A DNA stretch of 64,000 nucleotides, taken from positions 13,401,501 through 13,465,500 of the forward strand of contig NC_060114.1 in NCBI RefSeq assembly GCF_021155765.1, written 5' to 3'. A program made the translations under genes and the position numbers. Source of the DNA: Diprion similis. Lineage: Eukaryota; Arthropoda; Insecta; Hymenoptera; Diprionidae. The notes beneath the pieces are model-generated. The model searched no databases and was not told the DNA's origin. It worked only from the letters and a program-made list of their open reading frames with translations. This document shows positions 24,960 through 36,660 of this stretch, in pieces (the first letter of the stretch is position 1; each line of letters starts with the position of its first letter).

Positions 24960-25848
24960 TCATGCTAAAACAACAAAAAAGAGCATTATAATTTTTCAGG
25001 CATAGAATGGTGGAAAATCGGAAAACGGTTGCTGTATTTTCCACAATTAAACACGTTTTTTCGTTTATAAATGATTATCATATACACGGATTGGAAAAAA
25101 CGTGATATGAGAGAAAAAATTTCAAGTACAATTTCAGACGAGATTTTTTTGATCTTTCTTTTTTTTTTTTTTTTTTTTTTTTTTCTACCCCTTAAACGAT
25201 AAGTGATCTTTATTTGTTTACTGAAAAGAAAACAAGAAGAACAATCCATTACAGGTAAAATAATAATTTGCGATTTGGCAAGTATCGTATCAAACTGCGT
25301 ATGTTATTCGAATTTTATGATTTAAAGAAAATAAATTCTCTCGATAATAACTACGATAACAGACGTTGATGTGAAACGAAAAGATATTCAGATTCCAATG
25401 CATAAGATTATTCTGTCCGTACACAACATATCACACGATCATAGTATCATCTTATTATTTAATAAAAAGAAGAAAAAAAGTAGGCATTTCCACTCTTTCA
25501 ATTCCATATTAAAATATTCGATTTCCTCAACAACGTTACATAACCTGCAAAAAATATTTATCTGCATTTATTATTACGTATCTGTGTGTATACATTGTAC
25601 ATGATTATAATGATGAATGGATGTATGTTCATGTATACATAGGTATAGTACATAGGTAAATAAGCATCGGTGAACGAGGAATAAAACAATACCTATATAC
25701 CTATAGATACATATTTATATATGTTTACAGGAAACGGGCGGATCCTTAAAATTTCGTATTCCCCGATGGTGCCCTGAAGTTACGCGCATGTCTACAGGTA
25801 TGTATGAACTGCAACATTATACGTTATACTTATACCTATACATATATA
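24960..25848. other. Intergenic between tRNA-Leu and the long hairpin
   Basis: AT-rich sequence with a poly(T) tract (about 25156-25184) and (TA)/(TATACC) motifs near 25690-25850. Short open frames are low in complexity or lysine-rich. No gene seen. Confidence 0.4.
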
Positions 25849-26703
25849 TGAGGGATTCTCCACGAAACCGGCCACTTTTTTTTCGACCATCTCAGATCTT
25901 TCCCATAATTGGGTATATGAAAGTACTACTGAAAGTCACTCTGCGTGATTTTTTTCAGATTTTTAAATTCATTATTTTGGAAAATGCCATTTTTTTTTTA
26001 AATTAATATATCTCGGAAACTTGAAGTAACTGAAAAAAAATGTCTGTACATAAAAGTTGTATTTTTGTGTAAGCTTTCGAGCAGATGACTTGAAATAATT
26101 TTCACGTTCCGGTAACGCTGATTTTTTACGAAAAAAATTGGAAATTATTTTTTTATTCAAAAAAAGGCCACTTTTTTTTGCTGAAAAAAATTACAGGGTC
26201 TTTCAGTATGTCTGACGATATCACGAAAAAATCGCCAGAGTGGCACCGCCAGAGGTTTCTGTATAAAAAAATTAATTTGTGTGGTTTCATTTTTTTACCC
26301 TAGAACCTCGATCCGAAAACCACACAAATTAATTTTTTTATACCGGAACCTCTGGCGGTGCCACTCTGGCGATTTTTTCGTGATATAAATTTTTTGAATA
26401 AAAAAATAATTTCCAATTTTTTTCGTAAAAAATCAGCGTTACCGGAACGTGATAATTATTTCAAGTCGTCTGCTCGAAAGCTTACACAAAAATACAACTT
26501 TTATGTTGAGACATTTTTTTTCAGTTACTTCAAGTTTCCGAGATATATTAATTTGAAAAAAACGGCATTTTCCAAAATAATGAATTTAAAAATCTGAAAA
26601 AAATCACGCAGAGTGCCTTTCAGTAGTACTTTCATATACCCAATTATGGAAAAGATCTGAGATGGTCGAAAAAAAAGTGGCCGGTTTTGTGGAGAATCCC
26701 TCA
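25849..26703. mobile_element. 855-bp foldback (long-hairpin) transposable element
   Basis: The ends are inverted repeats: left TGAGGGATTCTCCACGAAAC, right GGAGAATCCCTCA. The arms stay complementary for about 400 bp to a centre near 26300. Inner arm landmarks occur on both sides: CAGATCTT / AAGATCTG, CACTCTGCG / CGCAGAGTG, AAGCTTTCGAGCAG / CTGCTCGAAAGCTT, GCCAGAGTGGCACCGCCAGA / its complement, AATTTGTGTGGTTT / AAACCACACAAATT. The left arm has about 50 bp not matched on the right. The arms still match closely, so it is fairly young or recently gene-converted. It carries no transposase. The flanks do not show a clear target-site duplication, so the superfamily is not assigned. Confidence 0.85.
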
Positions 26704-27163
26704 CATTACACGTGTATATCGAAACATGGAATTTCGATTCTCGTCACGTATTCGGCTGTTCCGTTAAATGTCTATATACATACATATATATATATACCTA
26801 TGTAGTGTGGTATGTATGTGTAGTACGTAGACAGGTACCGTATATAGGCACTATATGTATTGTTACCAAGGGTGAAATCACCAGTTTTAACTCCCTTTCA
26901 AATGATCTAGTCGTCATCATGCAGATAAAAGTCATGCATAAAACTTCTTCGGTATATGTCATAAACTGAATAAGGTTCCCGCGTCAACTAATATTATTGT
27001 AAAAATAGTCTTGTTTCGTACGTTAAACTGAAAACACTTACACGCATCAAAAGTATTTTTTTTCAATAGGTATGTATTTTATTTTCACCTATTATTGATT
27101 CTCTATTAATAATTTAACTCACGAAACTCGTATTTATTTCTTGACGTTCGCCAAAACGTTACA

Positions 27164-27204
<41 letters not shown>

Positions 27205-28730
27205 TAAAGTATATTATAACCTCGAAGGGAAGAAGTTTTTATTTCTTTTTTGTTAATTGCAATTATTTTTTTTTCTGAGGGTTTCATGATTTCACATTTT
27301 TCCCCAAAAATCTCTTGTTTTTGGATAGTGTTTTTTTACAATCTATATTACATGTCCTTACATTTTGTAGGTACCTATAAATAAATCTAATCGATAAATA
27401 ATGCGCGAGCTGTTGAAAACACGTACATACATACCTTCGTACGTACGTTATACCGTTGCGTTGCGTTGTGGAGGTTTGTCGGCGAAGAGGCAGCCATTTT
27501 GTTGCCGCGAAGGGGACTTAATGTATTCCCCTCTCATTTTGTAACCCTAGACGATGGCCGCGCACTGCTACGTTCACGAATCATCGGTCGTCGAGGGGGT
27601 CGAGGAGGGGGGAGGACGCAATGTTAAAACGCCGACGCGAACGTTATACGAATTATTATACCTACGTCACGCGCGTCCGCTGCAACGTATGTGTACGTAT
27701 GTGTACGTATGCATACGTATGCACGTGCATATAACAGTTATACTGCAGCCGAAGGTACGTCGCGACGTTCAATTGTGCACGATGCAGTTCTTTTTCATTT
27801 GTTCAATTTTTTTCTCTCTCTCTCTCTCTCTCTCTTCTCTTTCTTTTTCTTTTTTCATTCGCGCCAATTTCTCCCTCCTATATGGATACATAATATGTGT
27901 ATATATATATAAGCTGCTATGCAGTTGGCGTTGCTATATCTATTGTTGATTATGCGTCATCAACCAATATATATATATATATATGCGTCATCTAATGCGG
28001 GAATTTAATATCATGGAATTTGTCGAAGTACCCATAATGCTCTGGAAGCTAATTAATTTTTACTAGCTGATTAAAAGCTATATTGGCAATATTTTATAGA
28101 GAGAATTTTACGTTGATGAAATTTTATTTTATTTCATTTATTTCATACACGACGAATTATGTTGAATTTCCGAGGACTTTCGAAATCGTGCAGAAAATTT
28201 GGAAATCTTAGTATATCGTATGTAGCAACTTTAAGGAACTTTTTATTTTCGTTTGAAAATATATATTCGCAGTCGATGTATGATATAAATTTTGAAAATT
28301 GATTTGAAAGTCGGAAGTAATTTGGGCTGGAAATTCTGTGATAAAATAAACTTTTTCACGTCGTGTAATACTGCGCGGGGTGAAACCTGAGTCGGTAAAG
28401 AATTTAAAAAAAATTTAAACGAATTAGGTTCTTGTAAATATTTAATTCAATTATTTATGGCTAAACTAATCTGTTTAATTCTGCATGTACCTAAACAGTA
28501 AACATACTGCAAAAAGTGATGTAAACAGGATTTTAAGTTTATGCATTGATAAAAAACTCGTATGTTTCCAAAATAATTTCATTCGTAATATTTTCATACG
28601 GGGCTTGATGACGCGAATAATATTTAATCCTCGTCTCGCCAGGGATTATCGTCTGAGTTTTGTAAACGAATGTTATACGTCCCTCAATTAAGTCGCGTGG
28701 TCAGGCGTGCATTAAAAGTCCGAAAATCTT

Positions 28731-28734
<4 letters not shown>
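26704..28734. other. Intergenic with a CpG-rich patch near 27.45-27.78 kb
   Basis: Mostly AT-rich, with (TA)n at about 27170-27202 and 27966-27985 and (CT)n at 27814-27835. The patch at about 27450-27780 is clearly richer in CpG and contains CAGCCATTTTGTTGCC (a GCCAT Pho/YY1-type core), an ATG in fair context at 27554, and alternating ACGTATGTGT units at about 27690-27730. This could be a promoter or 5' UTR. The open frame from 27554 decays into microsatellite translation, and I do not call it. Confidence 0.35.

Positions 28735-28777
<43 letters not shown>
28735..28777. repeat. Uninterrupted poly(A), 43 nt
   Basis: Forty-three consecutive A residues follow ...AAAATCTTTATT. This is the longest homopolymer in the window. 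It could be the tail of a retroposed sequence or simple slippage. I cannot identify a body element upstream. Confidence 0.8.
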
Positions 28778-28780
<3 letters not shown>

Positions 28781-30026
28781 ATAATTTATAGTATATATAT
28801 ATGAAGAAAATCGACTCTCGTTGACAAAGAAACTTATTTAAAAATACATGAAAAAATAATTATAACTTTAACTGACCTGGCAAAATAACGTTTTATTTTC
28901 TCTGTACAATACTATTCAATTTTTTTTTTTTTCGTTTGTTTCTATTTGAACATTGAAGTTCAGCAACCATCAACGCCGTTTATAGACGGATATTAGTCAC
29001 CGTTTATAGTATAAAACCCCGTATGTTATACGGATAGAGAATTAAGAGTTGTATAACGGCGGGACGAGGGCGGATTGAGATTGAAAAATTATTCTTCATT
29101 CTGCACCGTCTACCTAAACGTTTCTATTTTCACTTTCAATTTTACACTGATCCGATTATACGCTCACATGCAAACATCTCACGTATATAGTTCGTCGACT
29201 TTTATGGTGTGAAAGTGTTTTTTTTTTCCTTTCATATACGGTTAGAAAAAAAATTTCCCAGCAGGTAGACCAAAATTTTTGGGTTAATTTAACCATTTTT
29301 TTATGAATTAGGTATCAAATGAAAGAAAAAAAAACAACTGAAAATTACTAGTTAAATGTTGATACGACGAGTCAAAAAAATAAGTTTGTCGTTCTAGGGT
29401 TAAACATAGAAAAAATGCTAACTTGACTATAACGTTTTAGTACTTTTCTCAAGAAAAATAGCAGAACTTTCCACTAACATATCTATATTGTTAACTAGAC
29501 CATCGTTATACCTATTACAATACCGTGAAACATTTTTCAATAATCTCTAGTATAAAATTATGTGGTTTCTACTATAAAATCTTGACTATATTGTTATTAC
29601 GTTGTTTACTATTTGTTTCTCAAACGTGTTTTAAATACATTTGTTTCTTGAAAGAACGGCTGTGACGAGGAATAAAACAATTGAAAATGATAAATTGTTC
29701 TCTTTCGGTGAGACGAAAGAATAATTAATAGCTATCAAAAACCGTTTCGAACAATAAGAATATAATTTTCAGAACGTAAAATGTCTGGCCTAATTGCTGC
29801 ATATGGATTTATATCATATTACCAGGCACAGAATGTATTCTTTCAGAATGAAATAATTAATTGAGTGATTGACATAATCCGACGGTTGATTTCGCGCGTG
29901 GATTTTCGCCCGCGTATATCAGCACCTTCGGTATCTGGAGAATTAATCATTTGACAGCACTAGTGTAGTAGCAGAAGGAGAAGCAGCCGCAGCTGCCGTC
30001 GTCGGGTTGTAATAACAAGAGAGGAA

Positions 30027-30028
<2 letters not shown>

Positions 30029-30066
<38 letters not shown>
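30029..30066. repeat. (GA)n microsatellite
   Basis: About nineteen GA units. Confidence 0.9.
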
Positions 30067-30068
<2 letters not shown>

Positions 30069-30158
30069 TAAGATAATTAATGTACATAGCGTAGCTCGTT
30101 AAAGAGAAGCGTTTATTCTTTTTCATTTTCGCTTGGTTTCGATTTTATTTTCTTTCTG

Positions 30159-30223
30159 GGAGGCCCACTTTGCCCCCAAATTTTATCAGATATCAACAAT
30201 TTTGAGGAGGCCCACTTTGCCCC
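30159..30223. repeat. Short direct repeat pair GGAGGCCCACTTTGCCCC
   Basis: A perfect 18-bp direct repeat at 30159-30176 and 30206-30223, 47 bp apart start to start. It is not part of a longer tandem array. Confidence 0.85.
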
Positions 30224-30687
30224 AGCCTCCCCTATCTCGTTTCTTACTCAGCATATTTTTGGTTCGATCTCGTCTCGAAAACGTTGGAATCAATATCATC
30301 CACAAAAATGCCGCGCTATATTTATTTCAGTCCTTCACCAAGGGTGAGTTACTTTATTATAATTCGCGAGGATTTTCCGAGGCAAGGCCGTTATTGGAAT
30401 TATCTCGAACCTCTCGAGGAAGTATGTAGTTTGTTTAGTGGTTTCGGAGATAGGATCTAGCCTCCAGCTCCGGTGCCCAGGCTACGTATTATATAAAATC
30501 ATGCCTGGTTGTGTCTGCGGGTTGCTCGACCGACTGATTCACCTCTCCTCTCCTCTCCATCAGCCCTACGCTTTTAAAATATTGTTGCTGCAGTGATTCG
30601 GGAGATTTCAGATCCCAGATAATGTCAATACGGGCGCCACTGGTCGCCGCCCAGCGATGGTGACTCATTTAAAATAAATAAATGTAA

Positions 30688-30688
<1 letters not shown>

Positions 30689-30718
<30 letters not shown>

Positions 30719-30734
30719 CAAGTCAAGTCAAAGA
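30689..30734. repeat. (AAG)n followed by AGTCA repeats
   Basis: About ten AAG units pass directly into three tandem AGTCA units. Confidence 0.85.
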
Positions 30735-33700
30735 CTTACTACCTCACCGCATGAATTTTTATCACGATTCACGAACAAAGAAACAGACTGACTGAGAGAA
30801 GGTGTTGAAAAAATTTGGTGATTTTTTAAGGAGGTTCATAGAATTTTAGAAATTTTTAATAGCCCGTAGTGATTCTCTAGGGACGTCTAGGGATTTTTTT
30901 TTTCACTGTACCATGAGGCCGGTGTTCCATCCTTCGAAATCAGCTCAGAAAGAAGCGTTCGATAAACAAAGTGTAACGATTTTCCGTCAGATCCGTTGAC
31001 GAATTTTAATAATATCATTAAAAAAAAAAACTTGATAATAGTTTTTGTTACCGACCGTCGGTAGTTTACAGCACCTCAAGTATTTTCACTGATTGGGTTT
31101 TATAGTTGAGGATTTAACTCGAATGCAAGAGACAGCTTTTCGATATCTAAAAAATATTTATAATACACAAATTGTTGGAGTTTTTTTTTTTTTTTTTTTT
31201 TATCGTTGTAATATCGATTTTTCTTCGCAATCTAACTGTCGCGTCGTCTAGATCGTCCGTTCATTTTTTGACGAATACTAGAGATTTCTGAGTTAATAAT
31301 ATCTGGAGGTTTCTAGAGATTTTTGCATTTCGCCTTTTAGCAATGAAATAGAAGACAATTTTATCTATTTTACAATGGACAGATTTCCTCCAATTATTCC
31401 GACTTCCGTATATACCTACATTATATACTTTTCATTTCCGTCGATCGAAGCTGCGACGTGAAGGTACCTACCGTCGTCGTTTCTTTGTCGTTACTATACA
31501 CGTTCCATGAGTTCGTCGAATTCGTCGTACCCATCATGCACTGCAGCGTAGGTAACGCAGCATTGTTGTATCGAGCTCCATTTTGTCATCCCCTTAGCTC
31601 ACGTTCTGGGGGTGGTTTTCGCCGTTGTTACCATGGAGACACGCCGTTTCCCTCGTCAGCTTCGAGGGTGGCAGTAACTCCGCGAGAATGACGTATACAT
31701 ATACCTACGCAGCTATACTATACTGTAAAGGGAAAAAAATAGCGAAGCAGCAAAAAATTTCGAGCTTTGTCCACGTAGTGCATTATTGAACGCGTGATGT
31801 CGTCGCCTAGTGATAATTAATGAAATTCATTCGGATATACAACTTGGAAAAACAGTTTTTTTGCGATACTTTTCAATAACATGAAATAGGAAGAGTCCGA
31901 AAAATTTTTGCAATGATGGCGAAAACGGTCGAGTGAAAAATCTGAAACTGACAGGACTTGACAGCTAAATTTATCGATGATTAATTAATTGAAAGGACAT
32001 TTTTTTCACCTGTTTTTCGGATTCAAGACCAGAGGTTTGAAAATGTAAAGGTTCGTTGGAATTGTAAAAAATGGTTTTTAAACGAAAATCATACTTTTTT
32101 TATATCTATCACCAAAGGTGACGAAAAGTAATAAGCGCCGTTCTGATACTTCATCGGCCGTAAAATCCGTCAATCAAACATTCAATGGCTTGAGAGGATC
32201 TTACTTTTCGAGTGGCCAATATAATGAAATCGTTAATTTCTCCCGTCGTAAGTATAATGAGCGATCCTCGAGATGGAATCTCGGAATTACCTACCACTGA
32301 AATAATGGACCATCGACTCAAGTCTCGAGCGAAAGTTTCAGCTGCAAATAATAATTCACTCCCTCTTTATTACATTTGTTAAATTCTATTCAAGGCCGTA
32401 TATAGTTGATGCGTGTATAACCATTTCACGAAAACAATGCGTTGTAAAAGCAAGCTCATCACAAAGCGAAACGAGGTCTCAATATCACAAGATCGACTTT
32501 TGAAGTGTCCTGTAAAAAATAAGAAAATAAGCAACTCGAAAAAACAAACTATTGGCACGCCTGACTGATCATGTCAGTGAAACTACACGATGACCTGTAA
32601 CTGACTTCGTGTCATGTGATCATGCACGGAGTTACCCAATTCCCTGATTCCCTCGTGGATTCTTGTTCCACGGAGAGGTTTTGCCACCGAGTCTGGAATC
32701 CGTTTGAATCCGAACGCAATTAGTGAATACTGATTTGTCGAGTGGTACCCGCCCCGAAAGCCCTTGACAGTAATAGCGAAGGGTCCTCTGGCTGGATTCG
32801 AAGTAGATGCTGGAAGGTGGTGGCACCAAATACCTACCCTTCCGGAAACGCCAGGCATCGACTCTCCGCCACTTCACTCGACTTCTAGCTCCTTTCTTCC
32901 AGCTTCTGCAATATGCTTTCCGAGCTACTCTCAAGTGCGGCCGTGTCTCCTTCTCTCATCTCTTCTTTTCTCTTCTCTTCTCTTCTCACTTCGAACCTGT
33001 CAAATTTCTCTGTAGATTTTTTCTTGAAACTCAGTAACAAACTGTGCGACTGTTCACGGATATACTTTAAGTGATCGTTTGAATTTCGCGTTGCTGTTTG
33101 TTTTTTCAAAGTCGTAGGTATCGGCGAGAGGGAAAATATGTTCCAAAAACGCAGGTATACATGTACGATTAAAAGTATCGTTATCATTTTCACATATTGG
33201 AGATAATTATAGTGGTTTAATAGCATGCAATACCAAAGAAAATTAATTCGATTCTACAGGATATTGGAAATTTTTATTTTCATAAATAATTTCGTCTTTA
33301 CATACATTTTTATCTCAAGGTCCTTGAAGATGAAGGAAAAAAAAAAATTTAATGAGGATTTTGATATTCATCCGCGCATATTCCGTTCCGTCGGAAAGGA
33401 TTTCGTGAATCCGTTTCTACTGGCGCGATTTGTTGGCATCTTTCTTTCAATTCCCTCTGTACATCTTCATTGAAGTACCTAAGGGATATCAACATTGCAT
33501 CGACGAATACAAATTCCCTAAATTTCTAATGGGATTTTAGTCATACGCTGTCACATATTTTACATGAACGATGCCAAATTACAGAAGAAAATACGGTATC
33601 GTTGCACAGGACGTTGTAACGGTTTCCAAGTTACCCGAAATCGAGAAGAAGGTAGAAAAAAAAAGAAAAAGAAAAGAAACTTTACCAAATTCACAGGAGA

Positions 33701-36660
33701 AAAACAGATCCTTGACGAAGAATGCGTCACCCTGTGTGGTTACATGTCGCGGCATAGAAACGCACGACACGTAAATTTATGTACGTATGTATACGTAACG
33801 CCACACCGTATATAATGGTATGTATACACCTTTACCTGCGTATTGTAAGCGTGTGGAGATCGTGATGCTCGATTTCCCTGATAGAAAATCAAGAAAAGGC
33901 GCGACAATGGCCGAAACCAGACTCCTATTAAACCAAGACTCTTTTGTGAATACACTCCCTACCTCCATTCCCTCATTGTGCGCCCATTACTGTTGTTATT
34001 ATTACTATTATTTACCGTACAACCACCCATGCACCCACCAAGGTGTGAAGTAAGCTTGTGACCATTCGTTCGTTTCATTGTAACCGTAACCGTTTCATGT
34101 ATATTCACAAATATGTCTGGTGGTGGTGGTACCGTATAGCTATAAGGGGATCCGTGTAGCACCTGGGAAGTGTAATGTTGCGACCGATGTGGTACACCCT
34201 ATTATGATAATAATTTGATACAAATTTTATACCGAGGTATGAAGGTAGGTACAGTCGGTTGTAGGAATGGCAGACCCTTCATGGGTCTTTCACAACATGC
34301 ACATAGCGCAGAAGTTGCACAGAATTGCCGTTGAATTCGTTCCAATAACAAGCCAACGATAAAGTTACGTCAAATTTGTTACATTAGGCAGCGTTACTTA
34401 ATTCGAGTTCGATCATAACATTTAATTCCGAAATTTGACAGATTATAGAAAGCACTAAGTACAGCGTATTCTTTCGCTTTTACTATCGTAGATATTTCTT
34501 CATCTCCCAAACTAATCATGGACATGACGTGTCCATCTTAATCCAGTGCTTTGTCTGATTCTCATCGTTTTTCGTACAGACCCAGTCATGGGTCCCCTTT
34601 GGACAGTCCAATAATACCGTCGAGAACCCATAGAACCTAATTCAATATGGCGGAGTCAATTGCGAACGTGAACACTTCACCGGCCTCTCTCTTCCTCTTA
34701 TCCTTCTCTTTGCACGTCTCTCCCCTTTATGGTGTTCGCACGTTTCGGGGTCTTTTTTCCTCCTTCAACTCGTCGTCGTCTCCCTTCCTACCCTTACTTT
34801 CACGAAAGTATGTACCCAACGGAGATACAATCGACTTTGAAACACAATCGATACTCGTTGAGACACGCGGCACGTCCTTTATTTTTTCTTTTTTCTTTTC
34901 TATATCCTTATCTACTCGGTGTCCTTCGTGTATACAACGCCATCCTGCACAACCCTTACTCACATCCAGATTATAACTTCATGTATTTGAAGGGCCGGAG
35001 AAGAAGAGGCACCGATTCGAGTGTTGCATTCATAGGATGCCTGCAGGATCAGGATTTTCAGGGTTCGCTACATTTTTGTGTTTTGCACAGACGGAATTCA
35101 TCCCCGTGTAATTGAAGAGAAAAAGTAGCGGGGATGACTGGCGCTAGGATAGCAGGTGGTAATTATTTTAGCAGAAAGAATGGGGTGAGAATTGATTGGA
35201 AATTGTGTTTTTCCAATTCAGTCAGATGGGCGGTTGCAGAGACTGTTATTTCTGCATCGACGTTTTACAGCAGCGGGTGGTGCACGTCGCTATAACTGTA
35301 TTACACGAGTGAATCGTTTATCAGTTTTTCCCTTTTGTTTCTCTGCAGATTCTTTGTTTTCGCGACATTTCGCACGTTACGTGACAAGGAAATGGCAAAC
35401 GAACGAACGTCGGTCTGCTGCAATCCGTTGCTGCGCAGATTATACCTAATACCTACCGACAATCCAGATCCAGTAAAGTGCTTTTCCTCCTATTACAGAG
35501 GTTCAGGTGTCCTCAGTCTATATAGGTATAAATGGAAAAATCTCGTAATTCGTTTCTCTCGAGAAATCTTCTCCTGATTATTTTCTTCTCGGTATAATTA
35601 TACAGGGACAAATTCACGGAGAATGAATTTTCCCAGATACGAAAAAGGCAAAATTAAGAATTCTGTACCGCGCGCCCATTACATCCAGTATTTTTCGCCT
35701 AACTTCCAACGATTCCATTATTTTCTTGCATCGGTGTTTCTTGTAATTCAGGCACGCTGCGCTCGAAGTCTGTTTCGAAAGTCTTGTTAGCGGGAATGAC
35801 TGGTGGATTTTTGAGTGAACAGGGCGAACCCTTACACCTAAATACCTGTACCAGCAGTTTGGGTACACCTTCGAGTCAAACGGTGGCCAAGTGTCGGTTA
35901 CACGATAACGAATAAACAAATCTTGTGCCAATTAGTCAATAACTTTTGCTTTTACGCTACGACGACCGATCTTTTGTTTACATTGCGTCTAGCCACAAAA
36001 AATCTCTATGGGGTGGTAGGTAAAAATCATTTTTCACGGGTGAAAAGTTGACCGATGTTTTGACCCTCACAGGATTTTGAATGTTTTTTTAGCGTATAAA
36101 TCATCGGCTGGATATCAATTCAGTGTTTTTAGATTTATAGGATTCTGGTGTTTACATTTTGATTTCCATTTTCTCGTCTGCATTTCTACGACCTTTTACT
36201 CGAAGTAGGCGTGAAGAAATGCCTTCAGAAAAAGAATATCGTAGTGAAAAAATCGAAGATGCTTATATTCGGCGTTCTGTAAAATATTTTTCAAAGCCAG
36301 TTCACCCAGTAGTCAGAATGTGAGTTTTCAATTTCTGAGTTGTAACTGGTGTTAAATCCGAGACCCGTCGGATAGGAAAATGGTTTCTCATATAGATACC
36401 TACTAAATGTGCACAACGTAAAGATTAGTTGAAAAATAGTGTCGATAGTTGGTATATTTGATAGTGAAGAATTGACACGTAGTTTCGTGTACGTGGAATC
36501 ACTTTGCTCGTTTGACAAATCGTAACCGTTATAATAATACCCAGAAGAATTGTAAGCCTCGTGCGGGGGTTTGGGTTTGGCAATATCTTGACGAACGAAG
36601 GGAGCCCGAAAAGGCTCTACGAGTGTTAACCAGGAACCCACTTGAGAACTCATTGACTTT

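Larger units (their letters stand above)
28778..36660. other. Gene desert segment with microsatellites
   Basis: Contents: (GA)n at 30029-30066; (AAG)n at 30689-30718 followed by three AGTCA units; the direct repeat GGAGGCCCACTTTGCCCC at 30159-30176 and 30206-30223; poly(T) near 31182-31201; TTCTC repeats near 32955-32985. The longer open frames (for example 34647-34976, 34729-35115, 32583-32934) overlap on both strands and show no domain or codon pattern I trust. A GC-richer patch at about 31440-31690 and one at 32580-32940 hold nothing recognisable. Confidence 0.4.
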
